From Acidimicrobiales bacterium (GTDB lineage: Bacteria; Actinomycetota; Acidimicrobiia; Acidimicrobiales; Poriferisodalaceae), in NCBI GenBank assembly GCA_041394185.1, contig JAWKIQ010000001.1:186001-250000 (forward strand): a stretch of DNA of 64,000 bases, read 5' to 3'. Each line of letters begins with the position of its first letter. Position 1 is the first letter of the stretch. Of the stretch, positions 25,717-34,010 are shown piece by piece. A program made the translations under genes and the position numbers. Below the pieces are notes generated by a model, which was not told the origin of the DNA, made no database searches, and worked only from the letters and a program-made list of their open reading frames with translations.

Positions 25717-26601
25717 ATGCAATCCATGAGTCTCAGCCGTCTGGGCCTGCTCGTGCCGCCCGTGGGGCCCTGGAGTGCGCAGGCGCGTGGGTACCAGTGG
25801 GCCGAGGAGGTGGGGTATGACGTCGTGTACACGGCGGATCATCTCACCCATCCGATCTACCCCGGGTTGTGGCTGGGTGAGGCGTTCACCACGCTCGCGG
25901 CCGCTGCGGCTGTCACTGATCGGATCATGCTGGGAACTTTGGTCGCCTCGGCGGCCTTCCGTTCACCGGTGTCGTTGGCCCGGGTCGCGATGTCGGTGCA
26001 AGACGTCAGCGCCGGTCGTCTCGTCCTTGGTGTCGGCATGGGGGCGCCGTTCTGTGTCAAGGCAGATCGCGGCGTCCGTGAATCCGTCGGTGAGCTCTCG
26101 ACCCGGTTCGCCGATGTGGTTCGGGGATACCTGTCGGTACTCGACGGTGCGACCGATTGGCAGGGTGACGTGATGGCGTTCGGTGGACTCGAGACGACGG
26201 AGCGACCCGAAGGGGTCGGGAGGCCTGAGCTGGTCATCGCCGGTCACGGTCCACGATCGCTCGCGCTGGCAGCGGCCCATGCCGACACCTGGAACACCTA
26301 CGGCGGGCCCGGGACCGCCGACATCGAAGGAGGCGACTTCTGGCAGCTCGTCCGCCGGCAGGTCGAGGCCTTCGTCGAGGCGTGTGACCGACAGGGCCGC
26401 GACCCGGCGAGCATTCGTCGGTCGCTGTTGCTCGGCTTCGGGCGGGTGCAGCCGACGGCGAGCGTCGGCGACTACCTCGACGCTGTCGAGCGCGCCGTTG
26501 CACTGGGGTTCGACGAACTGGCTGTGCTCGGGTCGCCGTGGGCCGACGGTGAACCTCGCGACTTGGGGGTCCACGAGCAGGCGCTCGCTCAGTTGCGCTG
26601 A
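25717..26601 (+). CDS. LLM-class flavin-dependent oxidoreductase
   Basis: The 294-residue protein starts MQSMSLSRLGLLVPPVGPWS; Met at 25726 is an alternative start. It has the luciferase-like TIM-barrel pattern: ARGYQWAEEVGYDVVYTADH, AAAAAVTDRIMLGTLV, RSPVSLARVAMSVQDVSAGR and LVLGVGMGA. PELVIAGHGPRSLALAAAHA and DTWNTYGG follow. Many actinobacterial members use F420 rather than FMN, but the sequence alone does not decide this. Substrate unknown. Confidence 0.88.
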   Translation: MQSMSLSRLGLLVPPVGPWSAQARGYQWAEEVGYDVVYTADHLTHPIYPGLWLGEAFTTLAAAAAVTDRIMLGTLVASAAFRSPVSLARVAMSVQDVSAGRLVLGVGMGAPFCVKADRGVRESVGELSTRFADVVRGYLSVLDGATDWQGDVMAFGGLETTERPEGVGRPELVIAGHGPRSLALAAAHADTWNTYGGPGTADIEGGDFWQLVRRQVEAFVEACDRQGRDPASIRRSLLLGFGRVQPTASVGDYLDAVERAVALGFDELAVLGSPWADGEPRDLGVHEQALAQLR

Positions 26602-26639
26602 TCTCGTGGGTTCGTTCGGGACTTGCCATACGGTCGATG

Positions 26640-26830
26640 AGGCGATGGTGTGGCGATCCAGCCCTGCCGGGCGCGGTGGGGGAGCGCGGCTGAGATCGCT
26701 CCGAGGAGGCTGCGGTCGTCGTCGTTGAGTCCAGGCCGACCGCCATGGCGGCGCAGCACATGGAGTTGGTGGCGGAGGACGATGACTTCGAGGTTCTTGG
26801 ACCGTTCCAGAGCGGATGGAGCTCTAGGCC
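26640..26830 (-). pseudogene. N-terminal transposase relic (GTGTGGTGCCCGG family)
   Basis: Minus-strand reading gives RSKNLEVIVLRHQLHVLRRH and GGRPGLNDDDRSLLGAISAA, the N-terminal part of the DDE transposases found elsewhere in the window. No core or end repeat is preserved. Confidence 0.7.
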
Positions 26831-26834
26831 TCGT

Positions 26835-27152
26835 CTAGCAGTCGATGGCGGCCTGAATGGCGGCGCATGCCTCGACCAGTCTGGCCGGTCGTAGTGTGCA
26901 GATCTGGTCGACAAGGTAGGCCTTGGGGACGACTCTGAGGTTGTCGAAGCTCGCAACGCAGTCGGTTGGCATGCCATCGTCGGTTCCAAGTCGTAGCTCG
27001 GTCGGGATTCCCCTGATCGTGCGGGTGACGGGTGCGGCGAGGACGCTGTTCAGGACCGGGATGGCGGCGGAGCGGGTCATGATGAGGAACGGGCGGCGAC
27101 CGACGCTCTCGATCTCGCCCCACCAGATCTGCCCTCGATCAAGAGTCGTCAC
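26835..27152 (-). CDS. MazF/PemK-like endoribonuclease toxin
   Basis: The 105-residue protein starts at GTG 27152 (VTTLDRGQIWWGEIESVGRR). It shows the PemK/MazF pattern: DRGQIWW at the first strand, RPFLIMTRSAAIPVLNSVLA and APVTRTIRGIPTELRL. CVASFDNLRVVPKAYLVDQI follows. MazF proteins cut mRNA at short sequences. Its start overlaps the antitoxin stop. The gene appears complete and shares an operon and operator with the antitoxin. Confidence 0.87.
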   Translation of the reverse strand: MTTLDRGQIWWGEIESVGRRPFLIMTRSAAIPVLNSVLAAPVTRTIRGIPTELRLGTDDGMPTDCVASFDNLRVVPKAYLVDQICTLRPARLVEACAAIQAAIDC

Positions 27153-27403
27153 CAGGGCTCGTCGAGGATTGCTTCGCGCAAAGATGCGAGCGCGGCGTTC
27201 TCTTCGGTCTCGGTTGGTGGTTGCCGTGTGTAGCCGTCGACGACGGCTCGGTCGGTCTGACGTTGGAGTTCGAGTTTCGTGATGGCTTCGATGCCGGCTC
27301 GGACAGCGGCGGCTCGGCTTTCGTAGGCTCCGCTCTTGACGAGCGCGTCGAGGTCCGAGAGGAGCGTCTCGGGTAGTCGTACAGCGATCTGTTCGGTGGC
27401 CAC
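27149..27403 (-). CDS. Ribbon-helix-helix antitoxin of the MazF-like toxin
   Basis: The 84-residue protein starts at GTG 27403 (VATEQIAVRLPETLLSDLDA). It has an N-terminal ribbon-helix-helix (IAVRLPETLLSDLDALVKSG, SRAAAVRAGIEAI). The C-terminal tail (NAALASLREAILDEPW) would bind the toxin groove. It overlaps the toxin start. A strong inverted repeat just upstream is its likely operator. Confidence 0.82.
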   Translation of the reverse strand: MATEQIAVRLPETLLSDLDALVKSGAYESRAAAVRAGIEAITKLELQRQTDRAVVDGYTRQPPTETEENAALASLREAILDEPW

Positions 27404-27410
27404 GTGAGCA

Positions 27411-27441
27411 GCATACCGTGTTGGGATGCGGGACGGTATGC
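27411..27441. promoter_or_regulatory. Operator-like inverted repeat before the MazF operon
   Basis: GCATACCGT (27411-27419) and ACGGTATGC (27433-27441) are perfect 9-bp inverted arms with a 13-bp spacer, 7 bp upstream of the antitoxin start. Two RHH dimers could occupy the arms and repress the operon. Confidence 0.65.
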
Positions 27442-27479
27442 GCTCCAGCGAGGAGCTGGTCTCGAGCCGGACCGATCGC

Positions 27480-27625
27480 TGGCAGGGACTCGGGACCGGA
27501 GACACGGCGCTGGGTCACCCTGACCTGATGGTGCAGGGCAAGAAATTCAGCGACACGGTCATCACCGGAGACCAACAGAGTTCGAAATCCTCCTCCCACC
27601 TGCCGCGACGCAATCGCGGCAGGCT
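27480..27625 (-). mobile_element. Right-end relic of a TGCCGAGAAT-type transposon
   Basis: The segment from ggcgctgggtcaccctgacctgatg to cgacgcaatcgcggcagg matches the N-terminal coding region and right end of the complete element (around 9120-9327). Only the end and about 30 codons remain. Confidence 0.65.
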
Positions 27626-27732
27626 CACCCTTACCCTCTCGCCGGTCCGTTGCGTGGCCGACGCCGCCGCCATCACGAGAACTGTTGGGTGCTGCGCAAC
27701 ATAGCGGTGGTTTCGTGCATCGTTGAGAGTGG

Positions 27733-28221
27733 ATGGACTGGACGCCTGCACCTTCTGGTCAGCTCGACGAGGCTGAGGGAATCGCTTCGCTGTTTGCGGC
27801 GGAGCGACCTGCCATGCTGCGGATGGCGACGTTGTTGGTCGGCTCGGCGGCCATCGCCGAGGAGGTCGTTCAGGACGCGTTCGTGGTCGTCAGCCGGCGG
27901 TGGTCGTCGTTGGAGCGTCCGGGCGCGTACCTGCGGACGACCGTCGTGAACGGCTGTGCTCAGGTGCTGCGACGCCGGGATGCGGAGGGCAGGGCACTTG
28001 CGGCGCGCACGCGCTCAGGCGACGTCGAGCTGCCCTACCGGCTGATCGAGCTGCGAGATGCCCTAGAGCGGTTGAGCGAGCGGCAACGGATCGTGGTCGT
28101 GCTTCGGTACTTCGTCGACATCCCTGACGACGAGATCGCCGAGGTGCTCGGCGTTCGGCCCTCGACGGTGCGTTCGCTGGCCCGCCGCGCGTTGAAGGTG
28201 TTGAGAAAGGAGCTGGAATGA
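27733..28221 (+). CDS. ECF RNA polymerase sigma factor, SigE-like
   Basis: The 162-residue protein has sigma region 2 (FAAERPAMLRMATLLVGSAA to SSLERPGAYLRTTVVNGCAQ) and sigma-4 (LERLSERQRIVVVLRYFVDI, DEIAEVLGVRPSTVRSLARR). It belongs to the short SigE/SACE type common in actinobacteria. The following gene overlaps its stop and encodes a membrane protein that probably acts as its anti-sigma factor. Confidence 0.9.
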   Translation: MDWTPAPSGQLDEAEGIASLFAAERPAMLRMATLLVGSAAIAEEVVQDAFVVVSRRWSSLERPGAYLRTTVVNGCAQVLRRRDAEGRALAARTRSGDVELPYRLIELRDALERLSERQRIVVVLRYFVDIPDDEIAEVLGVRPSTVRSLARRALKVLRKELE

Positions 28222-29477
28222 GCGGTCTCGAGGAGCGCCTGCGGGCCGATCTCCCCGCGCTGGCGGACGCGATGCTGAGCGACGAGTCGTCACGACTCGT
28301 CGCCGGAGGCGGCGAGCCGGTGGTTGGGCGGTCCGAGCCGCCCGATAGCCGCTGGGTGTCACGTCGAGCGGTGCTCGTCGCCGCTGTCGTGGCCGCCGGC
28401 GGGGTCATCGCGTTCGGGGCCGATCTCTTCTGGTCCCGAGAGCCGGCAACGCAGGTGAATGTTGTGGGTTGGCCTGTGCCGGACGGCTTCGGATCTTGGG
28501 CGCCGATGGCGGAGGCCCCGATCGAACCGCGTCCCTACGCAGCGGCGGCCTGGACTGGCACGAGGGCGGTCTTCTGGGCCGGCTCCAGCTTGAGCCGGGG
28601 CTTCGCCTACACCGATGGGGCGCTCTACGACCCAGCGACCGACAACTGGGAGCCAATGGCCGTACCTGGTTGGGGTCACCCCGGGCTGACATCGGCGTTC
28701 TTCGATGGAGAGCTCTACGTGCTCGCCAAGGGCGGCGGTACCCGGTTCGACCCAATCGTGGGGGAGTGGTTCGACCTGCCGCCAGTCGAGGGCATGTCTC
28801 TGGCCGCAACCGTCGCGACCGACAACGGGATCTGGGGGCTCGGCCCGGCAGATCTGAACCCGGTCGGCCAGCCCGATCTCGCGATTGCCCGCTACCAACC
28901 CGAGGACGACACCTGGGTCTACGGGCCGACGTGGGAGGGTACCGACGACCAGGCCTCGATCATCGCTGGTCTTTCTCGCCTGGAGTCGACTGCGTTGTGG
29001 ACCGGCACCGAGATCGCGATCTGCGGTCGCACCGCCGGATGCGTCGGCTTCGACCCCGCTACCGAAGCCTGGCGTTCGATCCCAGCGGTCAAGGGTGCCG
29101 AGGCACACACCGCTCCAGTCGCCACCGATCTAGGCCTCGCAATGATCGTTCAGACCCAGGCCGGCGACTCGCCGGCCGCGGTCGAGGTACTCACGGCGCA
29201 GGGATGGCAGCGCTATGCGGAGGAGATTCCTATCGAGCGGTTCGACACCGCCTCCGTAGCTGCTGCGGGCGAGTGGCTGGCCGTCTTCGCCGCCGGCCAA
29301 CCGCCGACCCTCATCCACCTACCTTCGGGCACCTGGCGTGTAATGGCCGATGGGCCCCTCGCAGGCGTGGAGGCCCCCAACGTCGTGTGGACTGGCGAGC
29401 AACTCGTCGTCTGGGGAGGCGTCCCCGACGACCCGACAGCTCCAGCTGGAGCAGTCTGGACACCACCCGAGCCCTGA
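28218..29477 (+). CDS. Membrane protein with kelch-like beta-propeller, probable anti-sigma factor
   Basis: The 419-residue protein starts MSGLEERLRADLPALADAML, an acidic cytoplasmic stretch of about 55 residues, then one membrane helix (RAVLVAAVVAAGGVIAFGAD). The outer part has six or so kelch/propeller repeats (AAWTGTRAVFWAG, SAFFDGELYVLAKGGGTRFD, TALWTGTEIAICG, VVWTGEQLVVWGG). It is translationally coupled to the sigma factor, typical of anti-sigma factors. A canonical zinc anti-sigma His-Cys motif is absent, so sensing might go through the extracellular propeller. Confidence 0.75.
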   Translation: MSGLEERLRADLPALADAMLSDESSRLVAGGGEPVVGRSEPPDSRWVSRRAVLVAAVVAAGGVIAFGADLFWSREPATQVNVVGWPVPDGFGSWAPMAEAPIEPRPYAAAAWTGTRAVFWAGSSLSRGFAYTDGALYDPATDNWEPMAVPGWGHPGLTSAFFDGELYVLAKGGGTRFDPIVGEWFDLPPVEGMSLAATVATDNGIWGLGPADLNPVGQPDLAIARYQPEDDTWVYGPTWEGTDDQASIIAGLSRLESTALWTGTEIAICGRTAGCVGFDPATEAWRSIPAVKGAEAHTAPVATDLGLAMIVQTQAGDSPAAVEVLTAQGWQRYAEEIPIERFDTASVAAAGEWLAVFAAGQPPTLIHLPSGTWRVMADGPLAGVEAPNVVWTGEQLVVWGGVPDDPTAPAGAVWTPPEP

Positions 29478-29528
29478 TACCCCACCCGGCCACCTCGGGG
29501 ACACGCCACGATCGGCCACCGCTTCCAC

Positions 29529-30113
29529 TCAGGTTGGCGGCCGTCCGCGGCCGAGGTGCAGGCGTTCGCCGTGTTCGTTGAGCAGGCAGATGTATTCGAC
29601 GGGTTCGCCATCGGCGCTGCCGGTCCAGTGGGGGTGGCGGGTGTCGAACTCGGCGGCTTGGCCGGTTTCGAGGGTGATGTCGTGGTCGGCGACGATGAGG
29701 CGGAGTCGGCCGCTGAGGACATAGACCCACTCGTAGCCGTCGTGTCGTTGGAGGGTCGGCGCCTCAGGCTCGGCGCGTGCGGGGATGATCTGTTTGATTG
29801 CGGTGACACCGCCTGCGTGCTGGGACAGCGGGATGACGGTCCGCCCCCATGCCTGGTAGGGGCGCAGGTCGACCCGGGGGTCGCCGGTCACGGGGGTGTC
29901 GACGATCTCGTCGAGACTGACGTGCAGCGCTCGGGCGAGGGGCAGGATGAGGTCTAGGTTCGGGCGCCGGTGGCCCGCTTCGAGCCGCGACAGCGTGCTT
30001 TCGGAGATGTCTGTCGCTTCGGCGAGCTCACGGAGTGTCATTCCCTGGCCGGTGCGGATCGACCGGAGCCTTGACCCGATTCCGGCGAGGGCTGCGTTGA
30101 TCTCTTCGTCCAT
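29529..30113 (-). CDS. XRE-family regulator with C-terminal cupin domain
   Basis: The 194-residue protein starts at ATG 30113 (MDEEINAALAGIGSRLRSIR). An HTH_XRE (MTLRELAEATDISESTLSRL) occupies residues about 20-70 and a cupin domain (EWVYVLSGRLRLIVADHDIT; FDTRHPHWTG) the C-terminal half. This architecture senses a small ligand in the cupin. It diverges from the flavoprotein gene at 30201, which it most likely controls. Confidence 0.9.
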   Translation of the reverse strand: MDEEINAALAGIGSRLRSIRTGQGMTLRELAEATDISESTLSRLEAGHRRPNLDLILPLARALHVSLDEIVDTPVTGDPRVDLRPYQAWGRTVIPLSQHAGGVTAIKQIIPARAEPEAPTLQRHDGYEWVYVLSGRLRLIVADHDITLETGQAAEFDTRHPHWTGSADGEPVEYICLLNEHGERLHLGRGRPPT

Positions 30114-30143
30114 TCGACTCTCTTTCGACCGGCGCAACCCTCA

Positions 30144-30156
30144 TGCCATTCTGGCA
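30144..30156. promoter_or_regulatory. Palindrome TGCCATTCTGGCA between divergent genes
   Basis: TGCCA and TGGCA flank a TTC centre, midway between the XRE-cupin regulator and the flavoprotein. It is a candidate operator for the regulator, controlling both directions. Confidence 0.45.
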
Positions 30157-30200
30157 CGAACGGTTGCCAGTGCGGCGAGAACGTCCGCAGACTTCGTTCC

Positions 30201-31151
30201 ATGGATCAGCCAGCGGAACTCTTCGATGTCGTGGTGGTGGGCGGAGGCGCGGCCGGCCTGAGCACGGCCTTGCAGCTCGGTAGGGCGCGTCGTCGTGTCC
30301 TCGTTGTGGATGGTCGCCGTCCGCGCCACGGGGTGGCCCCGTTCATGCACGGGCTGCTCGGCCGGGATCACACGTCACCCCTGGATTTGCTGTCCGATGG
30401 GCGGGCCGAGATCGAACGGTATGGGGGCGTCTGTGTCGAGGGGGTGGTGTCGGGCGCCAAAGCCGAGGAGAGCCGATTTGTGATCGATCTCGACGGCGGC
30501 GCTCGGTACGTGGGACGCCGGCTGGTGGTTGCTACGGGCCTTGTCGATGAGTTGCCCGACATCTCGGGCATGAGCGACCTGTGGGGGACGGGCGTGGTGA
30601 CCTGTCCGTACTGCGACGGCTTCGAGTCGCGAGATCGGACGATTGCGGTCGTGGCGACCCAGCCGATGAGTGTGTTCCAGGCGAAGCTGCTGCGCCAGTG
30701 GTCGTCCGACGTCATCTACTTCTCACAAGGCGTCTACGAACCCGATGGCGACGACATCGCCGCCTTTGCTGGACGAGGCATTCGGATCGACAGACGACCT
30801 GTCGTTGCGCTGGCCGCGTCGTCGGCCGGAGGCGTGGAGGCGGTCGTCACCGAAGACGGCGACCGCGTGCCGGTCGAGCGGGTCTTCATCGCACCCCGGT
30901 CCCGCCCACGCGACGAGGTTCTCCGCGGCCTGGGCGCGTCCGTCGTGGACGGGTGGGTGCAGGTCGACGAAGCGGGGCAGACGAACGTGCCGGGCCTGTA
31001 TGCCGTGGGCAACGTCGTCGACGTCTACGCCAACGTGGCGATGTCGATCGGCGCCGGCTCAGCGACCGGCGGCGCCGTGAACGCTGACCTGACCATGGAA
31101 GACACCCGCCTCGCAGTCGCCAGCACGTCCGGCGCTGGTCAGGAGCCCTGA
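30201..31151 (+). CDS. Thioredoxin-reductase-like flavoprotein with CPYC motif
   Basis: The 316-residue protein starts MDQPAELFDVVVVGGGAAGL, an FAD dinucleotide fold (G14-G19). Residues 135-138 are CPYC followed by DG, the redox pair of thioredoxin reductases and related dithiol oxidases. The NAD(P) side is reduced (TIAVVATQP), and the C-terminal FAD motif (TNVPGLYAVGNVVDV) is present. This short form resembles dithiol oxidases and ferredoxin-type reductases. Its physiological partner is unknown. Confidence 0.87.
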   Translation: MDQPAELFDVVVVGGGAAGLSTALQLGRARRRVLVVDGRRPRHGVAPFMHGLLGRDHTSPLDLLSDGRAEIERYGGVCVEGVVSGAKAEESRFVIDLDGGARYVGRRLVVATGLVDELPDISGMSDLWGTGVVTCPYCDGFESRDRTIAVVATQPMSVFQAKLLRQWSSDVIYFSQGVYEPDGDDIAAFAGRGIRIDRRPVVALAASSAGGVEAVVTEDGDRVPVERVFIAPRSRPRDEVLRGLGASVVDGWVQVDEAGQTNVPGLYAVGNVVDVYANVAMSIGAGSATGGAVNADLTMEDTRLAVASTSGAGQEP

Positions 31152-31262
31152 CCGCGACTATCGATACCGAGCAAGATGCGGAGGCATCCTGGGAGCCCAG
31201 GAACAGCGCACTCCACCTGCCGGTCATCGCAGGCTTCTGCGCGCCGGACATCACCGTGACAG

Positions 31263-31290
31263 TTGATTGCTGTCGGGTCTCGCCTAGGTT
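31263..31290 (+). promoter_or_regulatory. Candidate promoter for the ankyrin lipoprotein
   Basis: TTGATT (31263-31268) and TAGGTT (31285-31290) are spaced by 16 bp, about 50 bp before the ATG at 31342. The match is moderate. Confidence 0.4.
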
Positions 31291-31341
31291 TCAGTGGATC
31301 AGGCCGTAGCGAAGGTCTACGCAGCGGGGTGGAGGTTGTGT

Positions 31342-32355
31342 ATGAAGAGTCGGCTGTTGTGCGGTCTGCTCAGTGTTCTGTTGTGCGCGGCCTCAGCTTG
31401 CGCTTCGGCAGCGCCGGACCCGAAGCACGAGTCTGAGTCGGCTCCCTCGTCAGCGCCGCCTGTGGCGCATACGACGCCGTCGACTCAGAACTCATTCACC
31501 GGTGAGGTCGCGGAAGTGGGGAGTCCCGTCACGGCGACATCGTCTCCCACGGTCGCGACTTCCGGCGCGACTGGCGGGCCTGGGTCACTCGGTTCCTGCC
31601 AGGCGGGACCCATTCTGGAAACGATGTTGGCCCGGGAAGCAAGTCGAGAGGCGCTGCTCGGTGGGCCTTTTGGACCGGCTATCGCCGCTGCGAATGCCGG
31701 TGAACGGATTCCAGCGCTGCCCCCCGAAGCCCGAGACTGGATGTGGGAAGGCATTGGTGGTTTCCAGGTTGCGGCTTGGATTAACTGCCCTCGCATTGCG
31801 CTGGAGCTGATTGGCATGGGGGCTGACGTGTCGACCCCCGTGGACGGCGATTCGCCACTACTGGCTGCAGCTGCGGCAGGGGCTTGGGAGATAGTCGACT
31901 TGCTGCTCGAGGCTGGTGCCGACCCGATGGCTCTTTCTAGTCCGACATCTCTCCTGGATTTCGCTGTAACTGCGGATAGCGAGTCGGCGCTCGGCGCGGT
32001 CCTGGAAGCGCTCGAGCCGGGCGACCTCGATGGGGGCATCGGCACGCGAGCGATGGCTGGCCTCTTGGGTGCCGATGGTCTAGATGGCCGGGAGTCACGA
32101 GTGGATGCTCTGATAGATGCCGGGGTGAAGCCCGACGTGTGGAACCTGCTGACGGCGGCGGAGGTAGTCGCTACGGATGCGCTTTTCGAAAGGGTCTACG
32201 CGGCCGTTGAGGCAGGATTGGCAAACGGTGACTCAAGCTTCGATTGGGGTGTGGTGTGTAGTTTCGATCTCAACGCGGACGATATATCACTGGCCTACCG
32301 GGTCGATGACCTAGAGCGGATCGTGTCACTAGCCGTGAGACTCGACAAATGCTGA
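31342..32355 (+). CDS. Ankyrin-repeat lipoprotein
   Basis: The 337-residue protein starts at ATG 31342 behind GGAGG. The signal ends in a lipobox (VLLCAASAC). A long Ser/Thr/Pro linker follows, then ankyrin-like units (GMGADVSTPVDGDSPLLAAA, AGAWEIVDLLLEAGADPMAL, DSESALGAVLEALEPGDLDG, RESRVDALIDAGVKPDVWNL) and a C-terminal Cys. The surface-anchored ankyrin layout resembles the candidate immunity protein at 11783. No family name is known to me, and a protein-protein interaction role at the cell surface is the safest inference. Confidence 0.7.
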   Translation: MKSRLLCGLLSVLLCAASACASAAPDPKHESESAPSSAPPVAHTTPSTQNSFTGEVAEVGSPVTATSSPTVATSGATGGPGSLGSCQAGPILETMLAREASREALLGGPFGPAIAAANAGERIPALPPEARDWMWEGIGGFQVAAWINCPRIALELIGMGADVSTPVDGDSPLLAAAAAGAWEIVDLLLEAGADPMALSSPTSLLDFAVTADSESALGAVLEALEPGDLDGGIGTRAMAGLLGADGLDGRESRVDALIDAGVKPDVWNLLTAAEVVATDALFERVYAAVEAGLANGDSSFDWGVVCSFDLNADDISLAYRVDDLERIVSLAVRLDKC

Positions 32356-32580
32356 CGCGTCGCCTGATCTGCGGAATCTTGCCCAGACTCGCCGTTTCGT
32401 GATGAGGCTGCCCTTTTCGAAGCCGAGGGTGGGCAGACGGATGTCATCTCGGCGGAAGAGGAAGGTCTGAGGCGGATCATGGCGCCGCCGGTCCGAGAAC
32501 GTGATGGAAGGCCGGCCTCGGTATGTGCGCTCGGAGTCGGTGTTGGGTTGAGATCCAGAGGCGTAACCCCCGGTGCCGTG

Positions 32581-33444
32581 TCAATCGGTCGAAGCGACGA
32601 GCTCTGCGGAGACGTCCCAGAGCCTTCGTGCGGCTGCTTGGTCGAGAGCGGCGTCGCTGGGTTGTTTCGGCTTGCCGGACGCCCAATAGAGGCAGGTTTC
32701 GAGTTCGTCGGGTTGGGCAGTGGCGAGCAGAACACTGGTGGCAGCACCCTTCTCGGGCGTGGCCAACACAGGCTTGAGCAGCGTCATCGCCAGACCCATC
32801 CAACGGGAACTGCCGGGGTCTTTGCCGAAGTTGGTGGCGACGACGCCGGGGTGAAGGGCACGGGCGGTGACGCCGTCGGGTCTGAGGCGGCGGTCGAGCT
32901 CGACGGTGAACAAGATGTTGGCCAGCTTGGAGGCGGCGTAGGCCTTCGACGGCGAATAGCCGTTGGTCATCTGGAGGTCGTCGAAGTCGAGGCCTCGCTT
33001 GACGCCCCGGTGGTTCTCGCTGCTGACGTTGATCACGCGGGCCGGTGCACTGTGGACGAGGAGCGGGGTGAGCAGGTTGGTGAGAAGGAAGGGGCCAAGA
33101 TGGTTCACGGCGAGTGTCCATTCGAGGCCGTCTTCAGTGGTGCGCCGCTTGCCGGCCATGGTTCCCGCATTGTTGATGAGGATGTCCAGCCGGTCGTGGC
33201 GGTCGGCGTAGGTGGCTGCGAATGTGCGCACGGCGTCGAGGGATGCCAGGTCGAGTTCCGCCGGCTCGACCTGAGTGCCGGTGGCTGCGGTGAGTTCGTC
33301 GGCGGTGTTCTGGGCGGTGGCGAGCGTTCGAGAGGTGATGGTGACTCGGGCGCCGCGGCTAGCGAGTTGGGCGGCGGTGGCGCGCCCGATACCCGACGTG
33401 CCGCCCGTGACGAGGACGTGTTTGTCGTTGATGTTCCAGGTCAT
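32581..33444 (-). CDS. Short-chain dehydrogenase/reductase in the TetR-exporter operon
   Basis: The 287-residue protein has TGGTSGIG (13-20), NNAG (91-94), a catalytic Ser in NVSSEN (141/142) and YAASK with Tyr169 and Lys173. This is the classical NADP-binding SDR, of the light-dependent protochlorophyllide/retinol-dehydrogenase-like type. It is the last gene of a four-gene minus-strand operon, overlapping the TetR stop. It may modify the compound exported by the neighbouring ABC pump. Confidence 0.9.
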   Translation of the reverse strand: MTWNINDKHVLVTGGTSGIGRATAAQLASRGARVTITSRTLATAQNTADELTAATGTQVEPAELDLASLDAVRTFAATYADRHDRLDILINNAGTMAGKRRTTEDGLEWTLAVNHLGPFLLTNLLTPLLVHSAPARVINVSSENHRGVKRGLDFDDLQMTNGYSPSKAYAASKLANILFTVELDRRLRPDGVTARALHPGVVATNFGKDPGSSRWMGLAMTLLKPVLATPEKGAATSVLLATAQPDELETCLYWASGKPKQPSDAALDQAAARRLWDVSAELVASTD

Positions 33445-34010
33445 TGCGGGTTCTCCGGTCTTGCGGTGATGGCGGCGAGAAGGGTGGCGGTGGCGTCATC
33501 GACGATGTGGGCGGCTCGTTCGGGGGTTGCGGCGACGAGTTCGGAGACGCCGGTGAGCGCATGGCGCAGCAGGAGGGCGGTGGCGTCGGGGTCGAGGTCG
33601 TGGCGGAAGTCTCCGCTGGCGATGCCATCGGTGAGGATCGAGCGGAGTCGTCGCTCGAGTTCGGTTTCGAACGCCGAGAGCTGGTCTCGAAGTTCGGGCG
33701 GGAAGCCGTGGTGGGTCGCGAGGGTGTGTCCGTGGCTGGAGATGGCGGCGATGTGGCGGACGAGTTGCTCGATGGCCTTGGTTGGGGTGGAAACGACGGC
33801 GAGGGCTTGGGTCAGGCCATCGATGGCGTGCTGGTTGTGAGCGGTGGCGGCGTCGGCCAGGATGCTGGGGACATCGGGGTAGTGGTTGTACAAGGTGGCT
33901 CGGGCCACGCCGGCCGTTTTGGCGACGGCGACCATGGTGACGCCGGCGAGCCCTAGCTCGGAGACAAGAGTCAGGGTGGCGTCGATGATGCGCTCGCGAG
34001 CCGACGTCAT
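33441..34010 (-). CDS. TetR-family regulator
   Basis: The 189-residue protein starts at ATG 34010 (MTSARERIIDATLTLVSELG). The HTH lies at residues about 10-55 (VTMVAVAKTAGVARATLYNH). The C-terminal ligand domain is helical. It overlaps the permease gene upstream and the SDR gene downstream. It probably represses the operon at the palindrome at 35751, since its own gene lies in the operon. Confidence 0.9.
   Translation of the reverse strand: MTSARERIIDATLTLVSELGLAGVTMVAVAKTAGVARATLYNHYPDVPSILADAATAHNQHAIDGLTQALAVVSTPTKAIEQLVRHIAAISSHGHTLATHHGFPPELRDQLSAFETELERRLRSILTDGIASGDFRHDLDPDATALLLRHALTGVSELVAATPERAAHIVDDATATLLAAITARPENPQ

Noticed and set aside
32360..32580. Second ankyrin lipoprotein gene after 32355
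   Set aside because: A few bases resemble the end of the preceding gene, but no continuous frame or start supports a gene; kept only as a remark.
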